Part shown: in pieces, positions 48,001 through 61,200 of the stretch
How the letters are laid out: each line of letters begins with the position of its first letter
Position numbering within the stretch: position 1 is the stretch's first letter
Assembly (NCBI GenBank): GCA_949358305.1
Contig: CASHSZ010000020.1
Span: 27,603-91,602 of the forward strand
Length of the DNA: 64,000 nt
Direction: 5' to 3'
Origin: Strigamia acuminata
Lineage: Eukaryota > Arthropoda > Chilopoda > Geophilomorpha > Linotaeniidae
Notes under the pieces: model-generated
The model's input: only the letters and a program-made list of their open reading frames with translations
The model's database searches: none
Told to the model about the DNA's origin: nothing
Made by a program: the position numbers and the translations under genes

Positions 48001-50309
48001 CAAAAGTCTATTCTCCCAAATCATTGGTTGGATGTTTCTAAAACTTACATTGGAGCCTTCTACTAAGGTTTAAACACTATTTCTGAACATTCAGAGACAT
48101 TGGTCTTGTGGTGTTTGTGCTAAGTCAACTGTGATGAGATCAAAAGTCTATTCTCCCAAATCATTGGTTGGATGTTTCTAAAACTTACATTGGAGCCTTC
48201 TACTAAGGTTTAAACACTATTTCTGAACATTCAAAGACATTGGTCTTGTGGTGTTTGTGCTAAGTCAACTGTGATGAGATCAAAAGTCTATTCTCCCAAA
48301 TCATCGGTTGAATGTTTCTAAAACTTACATTGGAGCCTTCTACTAAAGTTTAAACACTATTTCTGAACATTCAGAGACATTGGTCTTGTGGTGTTTGTGC
48401 TAAGTCAACTGTGATGAGATCAAAAGTCTATTCTCCCAAATCATTGGTTGGATGTTTCTAAAACTTACATTGGAGCCTTCTACTAAGGTTTAAACACTAT
48501 TTCTGAACATTCAGAGACATTGGTCTTGTGGTGTTTGTGCTAAGTCAACTGTGATGAGATCAAAAGTCTATTCTCCCAAATCATCGGTTGAATGTTTCTA
48601 AAACTTACATTGGAGCCTTCTACTAAAGTTTAAACACTATTTCTGAACATTCAGAGACATTGGTCTTGTGGTGTTTGTGCTAAGTCAACTGTGATGAGAT
48701 CAAAAGTCTATTCTCCCAAATCATTGGTTGGATGTTTCTAAAACTTACATTGGAGCCTTCTACTAAGGTTTAAACACTATTTCTGAACATTCAGAGACAT
48801 TGGTCTTGTGGTGTTTGTGCTAAGTCAACTGTGATGAGATCAAAAGTCTATTCTCCCAAATCATCGGTTGGATGTTTCTAAAACTTACATTGGAGCCTTC
48901 TACTAAGGTTTAAACACTATTTCTAAACATTCAGAGACATTGGTCTTGTGGTGTTTGTGCTAAGTCAACTGCGATGTGAAATATGCTCAAAATTTTTTTT
49001 TCAAAATTTATTGCTTGGGTGTTGCTAAAACTTATATTGAAGGCTTCTACTAAGGTTTAAAAACTATTTCTAAACATTCAGAGACATTGGACTTGTGGTG
49101 TTTGTGCTAAGTCAACTGTGATGAGATCAAAAGTCTATTCTCCCAAATCATTGGTTGGATGTTTCTAAAACTTACATTGGAGCCTTCTACTAAGGTTTAA
49201 ACACTATTTCTGAACATTCAGAGACATTGGTCTTGTGGTGTTTGTGCTAAGTCAACTGTGATGAGATCAAAAGTTTATTCTCCCAAATCATCGGTTGGAT
49301 GTTTCTAAAACTTACATTGGAGCCTTCTACTAAGGTTTAAACACTATTTCTGAACATTCAGAGACATTGGTCTTGTGGTGTTTGTGCTAAGTCAACTGTG
49401 ATGAGATCAAAAGTCTATTCTCCCAAATCATTGGTTGGATGTTTCTAAAACTTACATTGGAGCCTTCTACTAAGGTTTAAACACTATTTCTGAACATTCA
49501 AAGACATTGGTCTTGTGGTGTTTGTGCTAAGTCAACTGTGATGAGATCAAAAGTCTATTCTCCCAAATCATCGGTTGAATGTTTCTAAAACTTACATTGG
49601 AGCCTTCTACTAAAGTTTAAACACTATTTCTGAACATTCAGAGACATTGGTCTTGTGGTGTTTGTGCTAAGTCAACTGTGATGAGATCAAAAGTCTATTC
49701 TCCCAAATCATTGGTTGGATGTTTCTAAAACTTACATTGGAGCCTTCTACTAAGGTTTAAACACTATTTCTGAACATTCAGAGACATTGGTCTTGTGGTG
49801 TTTGTGCTAAGTCAACTGTGATGAGATCAAAAGTCTATTCTCCCAAATCATCGGTTGAATGTTTCTAAAACTTACATTGGAGCCTTCTACTAAAGTTTAA
49901 ACACTATTTCTGAACATTCAGAGACATTGGTCTTGTGGTGTTTGTGCTAAGTCAACTGTGATGAGATCAAAAGTCTATTCTCCCAAATCATTGGTTGGAT
50001 GTTTCTAAAACTTACATTGGAGCCTTCTACTAAGGTTTAAACACTATTTCTGAACATTCAGAGACATTGGTCTTGTGGTGTTTGTGCTAAGTCAACTGTG
50101 ATGAGATCAAAAGTTTATTCTCCCAAATCATCGGTTGGATGTTTCTAAAACTTACATTGGAGCCTTCTACTAAGGTTTAAACACTATTTCTGAACATTCA
50201 GAGACATTGGTCTTGTGGTGTTTGTGCTAAGTCAACTGTGATGAGATCAAAAGTCTATTCTCCCAAATCATTGGTTGGATGTTTCTAAAACTTACATTGG
50301 AGCCTTCTA

Positions 50310-53300
50310 CTAAGGTTTAAACACTATTTCTGAACATTCAGAGACATTGGTCTTGTGGTGTTTGTGCTAAGTCAACTGTGATGAGATCAAAAGTCTATTC
50401 TCCCAAATCATTGGTTGGATGTTTCTAAAACTTACATTGGAGCCTTCTACTAAGGTTTAAACACTATTTCTGAACATTCAAAGACATTGGTCTTGTGGTG
50501 TTTGTGCTAAGTCAACTGTGATGAGATCAAAAGTCTATTCTCCCAAATCATCGGTTGAATGTTTCTAAAACTTACATTGGAGCCTTCTACTAAAGTTTAA
50601 ACACTATTTCTGAACATTCAGAGACATTGGTCTTGTGGTGTTTGTGCTAAGTCAACTGTGATGAGATCAAAAGTCTATTCTCCCAAATCATTGGTTGGAT
50701 GTTTCTAAAACTTACATTGGAGCCTTCTACTAAGGTTTAAACACTATTTCTGAACATTCAGAGACATTGGTCTTGTGGTGTTTGTGCTAAGTCAACTGTG
50801 ATGAGATCAAAAGTCTATTCTCCCAAATCATCGGTTGAATGTTTCTAAAACTTACATTGGAGCCTTCTACTAAAGTTTAAACACTATTTCTGAACATTCA
50901 GAGACATTGGTCTTGTGGTGTTTGTGCTAAGTCAACTGTGATGAGATCAAAAGTCTATTCTCCCAAATCATTGGTTGGATGTTTCTAAAACTTACATTGG
51001 AGCCTTCTACTAAGGTTTAAACACTATTTCTGAACATTCAGAGACATTGGTCTTGTGGTGTTTGTGCTAAGTCAACTGTGATGAGATCAAAAGTCTATTC
51101 TCCCAAATCATCGGTTGGATGTTTCTAAAACTTACATTGGAGCCTTCTACTAAGGTTTAAACACTATTTCTAAACATTCAGAGACATTGGTCTTGTGGTG
51201 TTTGTGCTAAGTCAACTGCGATGTGAAATATGCTCAAAATTTTTTTTTCAAAATTTATTGCTTGGGTGTTGCTAAAACTTATATTGAAGGCTTCTACTAA
51301 GGTTTAAAAACTATTTCTAAACATTCAGAGACATTGGACTTGTGGTGTTTGTGCTAAGTCAACTGTGATGAGATCAAAAGTCTATTCTCCCAAATCATTG
51401 GTTGGATGTTTCTAAAACTTACATTGGAGCCTTCTACTAAGGTTTAAACACTATTTCTGAACATTCAGAGACATTGGTCTTGTGGTGTTTGTGCTAAGTC
51501 AACTGTGATGAGATCAAAAGTTTATTCTCCCAAATCATCGGTTGGATGTTTCTAAAACTTACATTGGAGCCTTCTACTAAGGTTTAAACACTATTTCTGA
51601 ACATTCAGAGACATTGGTCTTGTGGTGTTTGTGCTAAGTCAACTGTGATGAGATCAAAAGTCTATTCTCCCAAATCATTGGTTGGATGTTTCTAAAACTT
51701 ACATTGGAGCCTTCTACTAAGGTTTAAACACTATTTCTGAACATTCAGAGACATTGGTCTTGTGGTGTTTGTGCTAAGTCAACTGTGATGAGATCAAAAG
51801 TTTATTCTCCCAAATCATCGGTTGGATGTTTCTAAAACTTACATTGGAGCCTTCTACTAAGGTTTAAACACTATTTCTGAACATTCAGAGACATTGGTCT
51901 TGTGGTGTTTGTGCTAAGTCAACTGTGATGAGATCAAAAGTCTATTCTCCCAAATCATTGGTTGGATGTTTCTAAAACTTACATTAGAGCCTTCTACTAA
52001 GGTTTAAACACTATTTCTGAACATTCAGAGACATTGGTCTTGTGGTGTTTGTGCTAAGTCAACTGTGATGAGATCAAAAGTCTATTCTCCCAAATCATTG
52101 GTTGGATGTTTCTAAAACTTACATTGGAGCCTTCTACTAAGGTTTAAACACTATTTCTGAACATTCAAAGACATTGGTCTTGTGGTGTTTGTGCTAAGTC
52201 AACTGTGATGAGATCAAAAGTCTATTCTCCCAAATCATCGGTTGAATGTTTCTAAAACTTACATTGGAGCCTTCTACTAAAGTTTAAACACTATTTCTGA
52301 ACATTCAGAGACATTGGTCTTGTGGTGTTTGTGCTAAGTCAACTGTGATGAGATCAAAAGTCTATTCTCCCAAATCATCGGTTGGATGTTTCTAAAACTT
52401 ACATTGGAGCCTTCTACTAAGGTTTAAACACTATTTCTGAACATTCAGAGACATTGGACTTGTGGTGTTTGTGCTAAGTCAACTGTGATGAGATCAAAAG
52501 TCTATTCTCCCAAATCATTGGTTGGATGTTTCTAAAACTTACATTGGAGCCTTCTACTAAGGTTTAAACACTATTTCTGAACATTCAGAGACATTGGTCT
52601 TGTGGTGTTTGTGCTAAGTCAACTGTGATGAGATCAAAAGTTTATTCTCCCAAATCATTGGTTGGATGTTTCTAAAACTTACATTGGAGCCTTCTACTAA
52701 GGTTTAAACACTATTTCTGAACATTCAGAGACATTGGTCTTGTGGTGTTTGTGCTAAGTCAACTGTGATGAGATCAAAAGTCTATTCTCCCAAATCATTG
52801 GTTGGATGTTTCTAAAACTTACATTGGAGCCTTCTACTAAGGTTTAAACACTATTTCTGAACATTCAGAGACATTGGTCTTGTGGTGTTTGTGCTAAGTC
52901 AACTGTGATGAGATCAAAAGTCTATTCTCCCAAATCATTGGTTGGATGTTTCTAAAACTTACATTGAAGCCTTCTACTAAGGTTTAAACACTATTTCTGA
53001 ACATTCAGAGACATTGGTCTTGTGGTGTTTGTGCTAAGTCAACTGTGATGAGATCAAAAGTCTATTCTCCCAAATCATCGGTTGGATGTTTCTAAAACTT
53101 ACATTGGAGCCTTCTACTAAGGTTTAAACACTATTTCTGAACATTCAGAGACATTGGTCTTGTGGTGTTTGTGCTAAGTCAACTGTGATGAGATCAAAAG
53201 TCTATTCTCCCAAATCATTGGTTGGATGTTTCTAAAACTTACATTGGAGCCTTCTACTAAGGTTTAAACACTATTTCTGAACATTCAGAGACATTGGTCT

Positions 53301-56300
53301 TGTGGTGTTTGTGCTAAGTCAACTGTGATGTGAAAGAAGCTCAAAATTTTTTTTTCAAAATTTATTGCTTGGGTGTTGCTAAAACTTATATTGAAGGCTT
53401 CTACTAAGGTTTAAACACTATTTCTGAACATTCAGAGACATTGGACTTGTGGTGTTTGTGCTAAGTCAACTGTGATGAGATCAAAAGTCTATTCTCCCAA
53501 ATCATCGGTTGGATGTTTCTAAAACTTACATTGGAGCCTTCTACTAAGGTTTAAACACTATTTCTGAACATTCAGAGACATTGGTCTTGTGGTGTTTGTG
53601 CTAAGTCAACTGTGATGAGATCAAAAGTCTATTCTCCCAAATCATTGGTTGGATGTTTCTAAAACTTACATTGGAGCCTTCTACTAAGGTTTAAACACTA
53701 TTTCTGAACATTTAGAGACATTGGTCTTGTGGTGTTTGTGCTAAGTCAACTGTGATGAGATCAAAAGTCTATTCTCCCAAATCATTGGTTGGATGTTTCT
53801 AAAACTTACATTGGAGCCTTCTACTAAGGTTTAAACACTATTTCTGAACATTCAGAGACATTGGTCTTGTGGTGTTTGTGCTAAGTCAACTGTGATGAGA
53901 TCAAAAGTTTATTCTCCCAAATCATCGGTTGGATGTTTCTAAAACTTACATTGGAGCCTTCTACTAAGGTTTAAACACTATTTCTGAACATTCAGAGACA
54001 TTGGTCTTGTGGTGTTTGTGCTAAGTCAACTGTGATGAGATCAAAAGTCTATTCTCCCAAATCATTGGTTGGATGTTTCTAAAACTTACATTGGAGCCTT
54101 CTACTAAGGTTTAAACACTATTTCTGAACATTCAGAGACATTGGTCTTGTGGTGTTTGTGCTAAGTCAACTGTGATGAGATCAAAAGTCTATTCTCCCAA
54201 ATCATTGGTTGGATGTTTCTAAAACTTACATTGGAGCCTTCTACTAAGGTTTAAACACTATTTCTGAACATTCAAAGACATTGGTCTTGTGGTGTTTGTG
54301 CTAAGTCAACTGTGATGAGATCAAAAGTCTATTCTCCCAAATCATCGGTTGAATGTTTCTAAAACTTACATTGGAGCCTTCTACTAAAGTTTAAACACTA
54401 TTTCTGAACATTCAGAGACATTGGTCTTGTGGTGTTTGTGCTAAGTCAACTGTGATGAGATCAAAAGTCTATTCTCCCAAATCATTGGTTGGATGTTTCT
54501 AAAACTTACATTGGAGCCTTCTACTAAGGTTTAAACACTATTTCTGAACATTCAGAGACATTGGTCTTGTGGTGTTTGTGCTAAGTCAACTGTGATGAGA
54601 TCAAAAGTCTATTCTCCCAAATCATTGGTTGGATGTTTCTAAAACTTACATTGAAGCCTTCTACTAAGGTTTAAACACTATTTCTGAACATTCAGAGACA
54701 TTGGTCTTGTGGTGTTTGTGCTAAGTCAACTGTGATGAGATCAAAAGTCTATTCTCCCAAATCATCGGTTGGATGTTTCTAAAACTTACATTGGAGCCTT
54801 CTACTAAGGTTTAAACACTATTTCTGAACATTCAGAGACATTGGTCTTGTGGTGTTTGTGCTAAGTCAACTGTGATGAGATCAAAAGTCTATTCTCCCAA
54901 ATCATTGGTTGGATGTTTCTAAAACTTACATTGGAGCCTTCTACTAAGGTTTAAACACTATTTCTGAACATTCAGAGACATTGGTCTTGTGGTGTTTGTG
55001 CTAAGTCAACTGTGATGTGAAAGAAGCTCAAAATTTTTTTTTCAAAATTTATTGCTTGGGTGTTGCTAAAACTTATATTGAAGGCTTCTACTAAGGTTTA
55101 AACACTATTTCTGAACATTCAGAGACATTGGACTTGTGGTGTTTGTGCTAAGTCAACTGTGATGAGATCAAAAGTCTATTCTCCCAAATCATCGGTTGGA
55201 TGTTTCTAAAACTTACATTGGAGCCTTCTACTAAGGTTTAAACACTATTTCTGAACATTCAGAGACATTGGTCTTGTGGTGTTTGTGCTAAGTCAACTGT
55301 GATGAGATCAAAAGTCTATTCTCCCAAATCATTGGTTGGATGTTTCTAAAACTTACATTGGAGCCTTCTACTAAGGTTTAAACACTATTTCTGAACATTT
55401 AGAGACATTGGTCTTGTGGTGTTTGTGCTAAGTCAACTGTGATGAGATCAAAAGTCTATTCTCCCAAATCATTGGTTGGATGTTTCTAAAACTTACATTG
55501 GAGCCTTCTACTAAGGTTTAAACACTATTTCTGAACATTCAGAGACATTGGTCTTGTGGTGTTTGTGCTAAGTCAACTGTGATGAGATCAAAAGTTTATT
55601 CTCCCAAATCATCGGTTGGATGTTTCTAAAACTTACATTGGAGCCTTCTACTAAGGTTTAAACACTATTTCTGAACATTCAGAGACATTGGTCTTGTGGT
55701 GTTTGTGCTAAGTCAACTGTGATGAGATCAAAAGTCTATTCTCCCAAATCATTGGTTGGATGTTTCTAAAACTTACATTGGAGCCTTCTACTAAGGTTTA
55801 AACACTATTTCTGAACATTCAGAGACATTGGTCTTGTGGTGTTTGTGCTAAGTCAACTGTGATGAGATCAAAAGTCTATTCTCCCAAATCATTGGTTGGA
55901 TGTTTCTAAAACTTACATTGGAGCCTTCTACTAAGGTTTAAACACTATTTCTGAACATTCAAAGACATTGGTCTTGTGGTGTTTGTGCTAAGTCAACTGT
56001 GATGAGATCAAAAGTCTATTCTCCCAAATCATCGGTTGAATGTTTCTAAAACTTACATTGGAGCCTTCTACTAAAGTTTAAACACTATTTCTGAACATTC
56101 AGAGACATTGGTCTTGTGGTGTTTGTGCTAAGTCAACTGTGATGAGATCAAAAGTCTATTCTCCCAAATCATTGGTTGGATGTTTCTAAAACTTACATTG
56201 GAGCCTTCTACTAAGGTTTAAACACTATTTCTGAACATTCAGAGACATTGGTCTTGTGGTGTTTGTGCTAAGTCAACTGTGATGAGATCAAAAGTCTATT

Positions 56301-59190
56301 CTCCCAAATCATCGGTTGAATGTTTCTAAAACTTACATTGGAGCCTTCTACTAAAGTTTAAACACTATTTCTGAACATTCAGAGACATTGGTCTTGTGGT
56401 GTTTGTGCTAAGTCAACTGTGATGAGATCAAAAGTCTATTCTCCCAAATCATTGGTTGGATGTTTCTAAAACTTACATTGGAGCCTTCTACTAAGGTTTA
56501 AACACTATTTCTGAACATTCAGAGACATTGGTCTTGTGGTGTTTGTGCTAAGTCAACTGTGATGAGATCAAAAGTCTATTCTCCCAAATCATCGGTTGGA
56601 TGTTTCTAAAACTTACATTGGAGCCTTCTACTAAGGTTTAAACACTATTTCTAAACATTCAGAGACATTGGTCTTGTGGTGTTTGTGCTAAGTCAACTGC
56701 GATGTGAAATATGCTCAAAATTTTTTTTTCAAAATTTATTGCTTGGGTGTTGCTAAAACTTATATTGAAGGCTTCTACTAAGGTTTAAAAACTATTTCTA
56801 AACATTCAGAGACATTGGACTTGTGGTGTTTGTGCTAAGTCAACTGTGATGAGATCAAAAGTCTATTCTCCCAAATCATTGGTTGGATGTTTCTAAAACT
56901 TACATTGGAGCCTTCTACTAAGGTTTAAACACTATTTCTGAACATTCAGAGACATTGGTCTTGTGGTGTTTGTGCTAAGTCAACTGTGATGAGATCAAAA
57001 GTTTATTCTCCCAAATCATCGGTTGGATGTTTCTAAAACTTACATTGGAGCCTTCTACTAAGGTTTAAACACTATTTCTGAACATTCAGAGACATTGGTC
57101 TTGTGGTGTTTGTGCTAAGTCAACTGTGATGAGATCAAAAGTCTATTCTCCCAAATCATTGGTTGGATGTTTCTAAAACTTACATTGGAGCCTTCTACTA
57201 AGGTTTAAACACTATTTCTGAACATTCAAAGACATTGGTCTTGTGGTGTTTGTGCTAAGTCAACTGTGATGAGATCAAAAGTCTATTCTCCCAAATCATC
57301 GGTTGAATGTTTCTAAAACTTACATTGGAGCCTTCTACTAAAGTTTAAACACTATTTCTGAACATTCAGAGACATTGGTCTTGTGGTGTTTGTGCTAAGT
57401 CAACTGTGATGAGATCAAAAGTCTATTCTCCCAAATCATTGGTTGGATGTTTCTAAAACTTACATTGGAGCCTTCTACTAAGGTTTAAACACTATTTCTG
57501 AACATTCAGAGACATTGGTCTTGTGGTGTTTGTGCTAAGTCAACTGTGATGAGATCAAAAGTCTATTCTCCCAAATCATCGGTTGAATGTTTCTAAAACT
57601 TACATTGGAGCCTTCTACTAAAGTTTAAACACTATTTCTGAACATTCAGAGACATTGGTCTTGTGGTGTTTGTGCTAAGTCAACTGTGATGAGATCAAAA
57701 GTCTATTCTCCCAAATCATTGGTTGGATGTTTCTAAAACTTACATTGGAGCCTTCTACTAAGGTTTAAACACTATTTCTGAACATTCAGAGACATTGGTC
57801 TTGTGGTGTTTGTGCTAAGTCAACTGTGATGAGATCAAAAGTCTATTCTCCCAAATCATCGGTTGGATGTTTCTAAAACTTACATTGGAGCCTTCTACTA
57901 AGGTTTAAACACTATTTCTAAACATTCAGAGACATTGGTCTTGTGGTGTTTGTGCTAAGTCAACTGCGATGTGAAATATGCTCAAAATTTTTTTTTCAAA
58001 ATTTATTGCTTGGGTGTTGCTAAAACTTATATTGAAGGCTTCTACTAAGGTTTAAAAACTATTTCTAAACATTCAGAGACATTGGACTTGTGGTGTTTGT
58101 GCTAAGTCAACTGTGATGAGATCAAAAGTCTATTCTCCCAAATCATTGGTTGGATGTTTCTAAAACTTACATTGGAGCCTTCTACTAAGGTTTAAACACT
58201 ATTTCTGAACATTCAGAGACATTGGTCTTGTGGTGTTTGTGCTAAGTCAACTGTGATGAGATCAAAAGTTTATTCTCCCAAATCATCGGTTGGATGTTTC
58301 TAAAACTTACATTGGAGCCTTCTACTAAGGTTTAAACACTATTTCTGAACATTCAGAGACATTGGTCTTGTGGTGTTTGTGCTAAGTCAACTGTGATGAG
58401 ATCAAAAGTCTATTCTCCCAAATCATTGGTTGGATGTTTCTAAAACTTACATTGGAGCCTTCTACTAAGGTTTAAACACTATTTCTGAACATTCAGAGAC
58501 ATTGGTCTTGTGGTGTTTGTGCTAAGTCAACTGTGATGAGATCAAAAGTTTATTCTCCCAAATCATCGGTTGGATGTTTCTAAAACTTACATTGGAGCCT
58601 TCTACTAAGGTTTAAACACTATTTCTGAACATTCAGAGACATTGGTCTTGTGGTGTTTGTGCTAAGTCAACTGTGATGAGATCAAAAGTCTATTCTCCCA
58701 AATCATTGGTTGGATGTTTCTAAAACTTACATTAGAGCCTTCTACTAAGGTTTAAACACTATTTCTGAACATTCAGAGACATTGGTCTTGTGGTGTTTGT
58801 GCTAAGTCAACTGTGATGAGATCAAAAGTCTATTCTCCCAAATCATTGGTTGGATGTTTCTAAAACTTACATTGGAGCCTTCTACTAAGGTTTAAACACT
58901 ATTTCTGAACATTCAAAGACATTGGTCTTGTGGTGTTTGTGCTAAGTCAACTGTGATGAGATCAAAAGTCTATTCTCCCAAATCATCGGTTGAATGTTTC
59001 TAAAACTTACATTGGAGCCTTCTACTAAAGTTTAAACACTATTTCTGAACATTCAGAGACATTGGTCTTGTGGTGTTTGTGCTAAGTCAACTGTGATGAG
59101 ATCAAAAGTCTATTCTCCCAAATCATCGGTTGGATGTTTCTAAAACTTACATTGGAGCCTTCTACTAAGGTTTAAACACTATTTCTAAAC
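50310..59190 (+). repeat. 2.1-kb satellite segment duplicated 6748 bp apart (48 monomers)
   Basis: Roughly 50310-52440 and 57060-59190 share an ordered set of variants: CATTCAAAG at 50478/57226 and 52165/58913, and ACATTAGAGC at 51981/58729, all at an offset of 6748 bp = 44 A + 4 B monomers. Limits are approximate. Confidence 0.75.
52670..56300 (+). repeat. 1687-bp (12-mer) higher-order repeat, two tandem copies
   Basis: Shared variants at an offset of 1687 bp (11 A + 1 B): ACATTGAAGC (52961/54648), GATGTGAAAGAAGC, GGACTTG, CATTTAGAG (53711/55398), AGTTTATTC and CATTCAAAG (54272/55959). Agreement fails near 56310. Confidence 0.8.
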
Positions 59191-59735
59191 ATTCAGAGAC
59201 ATTGGTCTTGTGGTGTTTGTGCTAAGTCAACTGCGATGTGAAATATGCTCAAAATTTTTTTTTCAAAATTTATTGCTTGGGTGTTGCTAAAACTTATATT
59301 GAAGGCTTCTACTAAGGTTTAAAAACTATTTCTAAACATTCAGAGACATTGGACTTGTGGTGTTTGTGCTAAGTCAACTGTGATGAGATCAAAAGTCTAT
59401 TCTCCCAAATCATTGGTTGGATGTTTCTAAAACTTACATTGGAGCCTTCTACTAAGGTTTAAACACTATTTCTGAACATTCAGAGACATTGGTCTTGTGG
59501 TGTTTGTGCTAAGTCAACTGTGATGAGATCAAAAGTTTATTCTCCCAAATCATTGGTTGGATGTTTCTAAAACTTACATTGGAGCCTTCTACTAAGGTTT
59601 AAACACTATTTCTGAACATTCAGAGACATTGGTCTTGTGGTGTTTGTGCTAAGTCAACTGTGATGAGATCAAAAGTCTATTCTCCCAAATCATTGGTTGG
59701 ATGTTTCTAAAACTTACATTGGAGCCTTCTACTAA

Positions 59736-60200
59736 CCCTATGGCGCGCATGCGGATTTCGCGGAGTGCGAAAGGGACCCTATATTTAACATTACGGCGGC
59801 CTATACCTTGACCCCCTGTTCGCAGTCTCGTGGCGGATTCTGCGGATTTCACCTATTCGTACAATCCGCACGATCGCGCGTGTTTTATCATTCTTGGCAA
59901 ACCGTTTTTTGAAAACGCGTTGTAACGCATCCTCAACTTTACAAATCTCGCTTAGCGCGATCGCGCTATAACGCTTCTTCGTGTCCAACAAAAACAGCCG
60001 ATTAAAAACGAAACTTCGGGTTTCGCTAAAACGCGATTTTGATATCGGGAAGGGCACGTGACCACGTGGGTAAAAATAGAATCGAGTTTCGTGAAAACCT
60101 AATTTGGAGAAACGGCGTGGTGGTTTTGCGAAATATATCACATGTCACGTGATCGGACGTTGGATCTCGTACATAAACGTTCGTGCCTGGTCAAACCAGA
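59736..60200. other. Array-flanking sequence, no feature recognised
   Basis: The sequence changes sharply at 59736 from AT-rich satellite to CpG-containing, GC-richer DNA. A 116-aa open frame on the minus strand (59791-60141) has no recognisable domain. No repeat of the satellite and no transposon terminus was identified at the junction. Confidence 0.5.
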
Positions 60201-60576
60201 GTCTTTAAAAAATATAAATGCATTTCCCGATCATAGGATTAATTTCGCGCCGTGTGCTCCAGTCATTAATTAGGTTATCTTCGTCGCAACTCGTCATAAT
60301 AAAATTTTTACAGAAAATCAATCGTTTCGTATTTTATTTTCACTTTCCGGGAGTCTCGCGTCGTCGTAGTCGACGCGAGTCTCACCGAACGCGTTCTGCG
60401 GGTTCGGCGAGCGTTTTCAGATCGGGGCGGACCGTCTCGTATAGTACCGGGCGCGCCTCCCCAACTGACCGGTCGATGGTTATATAGTTTAAAATTTCCT
60501 CGACCGAGTAAACGGTCGATGCTTCAGCGTCCGGTCGATGATGTGGCATTTGTGCGCGTTCATCCCGTGTCTCTCA

Positions 60577-60596
60577 GACTGGCCTTCGGGCCGGTC
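60577..60596 (+). other. Hairpin with TTCG loop, copy 1, followed by (AAAT)n tail
   Basis: GACTGGCCTTCGGGCCGGTC: an 8-bp stem with one G-T pair closed by a TTCG tetraloop, directly followed by AAAATAAATAAATAAATAAA. A hairpin plus a simple A-rich tail resembles the 3' end of a non-LTR retroposon (LINE or SINE) on the plus strand. Confidence 0.6.
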
Positions 60597-61180
60597 AAAA
60601 TAAATAAATAAATAAATAAATCCGAAAATAGAACGTATCCTTCCCGGCGAATAGATGCGGCTGGGGTCGTTGAGCGACGGCGGCGACGGCAACCCCGACG
60701 ACTCGTCCCAAAAAATAAGCTCTCGTATCGGCACCCGTTCGTTTATTTAAATGTGCGCGCGGTCGCGTGCATTCTACCCGTGTCCGATGTAGCGATCGAT
60801 ACGGGATAAAAAAAATATCACCCGAAAAAGAAAGACGATTAAAGTTTTAATTCTCCGGTCGTGGCACCGACTCTGCGGTTCGTACTTTAACCGTTAATTA
60901 GATTATCTTCGTCGTAATTTACCGGGAAAAAAAATTTGTAGGGAATCCGTTGTTTCGTATTTTATTTCCATCTCCCGGGGGTCTCGCGCCGTCCCAGTCG
61001 ATCGGAGTCTTCCTCAACACGTTCGATGGGTTTTGCCAACACTTTCAGATCGCCAGCGGAACTCGGGCCCGCCGCTCGGTCGAGCGGCTCAGTACCCGCC
61101 GGGCGGCGTGGTAGCCGGGTTCTCGCTTCCAGTGGCTGTAGGCGTCCTTCTTGAACGCCTTCCTCGCTCTCTCGGTCTCA

Positions 61181-61200
61181 GACTGGCCTTCGGGCCGGTC
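61181..61200 (+). other. Hairpin with TTCG loop, copy 2, followed by (AAAT)n tail
   Basis: The same 20 bases as at 60577, preceded by the shared CTCTCGGTCTCA and followed by a run of A and AAATAAAT units to about 61240. Confidence 0.6.

Larger units (their letters stand above)
45013..59735 (+). repeat. Satellite DNA block 3 (about 14.7 kb)
   Basis: Continuation of the same array with 12 B-type monomers, sparser than in block 2. A GAACATTCAAAG variant recurs eight times at spacings of 1267, 980, 1687, 2107, 1687, 1267 and 1687 bp, all whole monomer numbers, showing nested higher-order duplication. The block ends at ...CCTTCTACTAA (59735), monomer position 2, and passes abruptly into non-satellite DNA. 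Confidence 0.95.

Noticed and set aside
4473-59735. CRISPR-like appearance of regularly spaced repeats
   Set aside because: The entire 140/147-bp unit repeats with no unique spacers; it is a eukaryotic tandem satellite.
4473-59735. Identity with a named insect satellite of similar unit length
   Set aside because: Unit length alone is not evidence and I do not recall a matching sequence.
59649-60141. Overlapping minus-strand open frames of 67 and 116 aa at the satellite/flank junction
   Set aside because: One reads into satellite DNA, neither has a domain, and composition looks like chance in GC-richer DNA.
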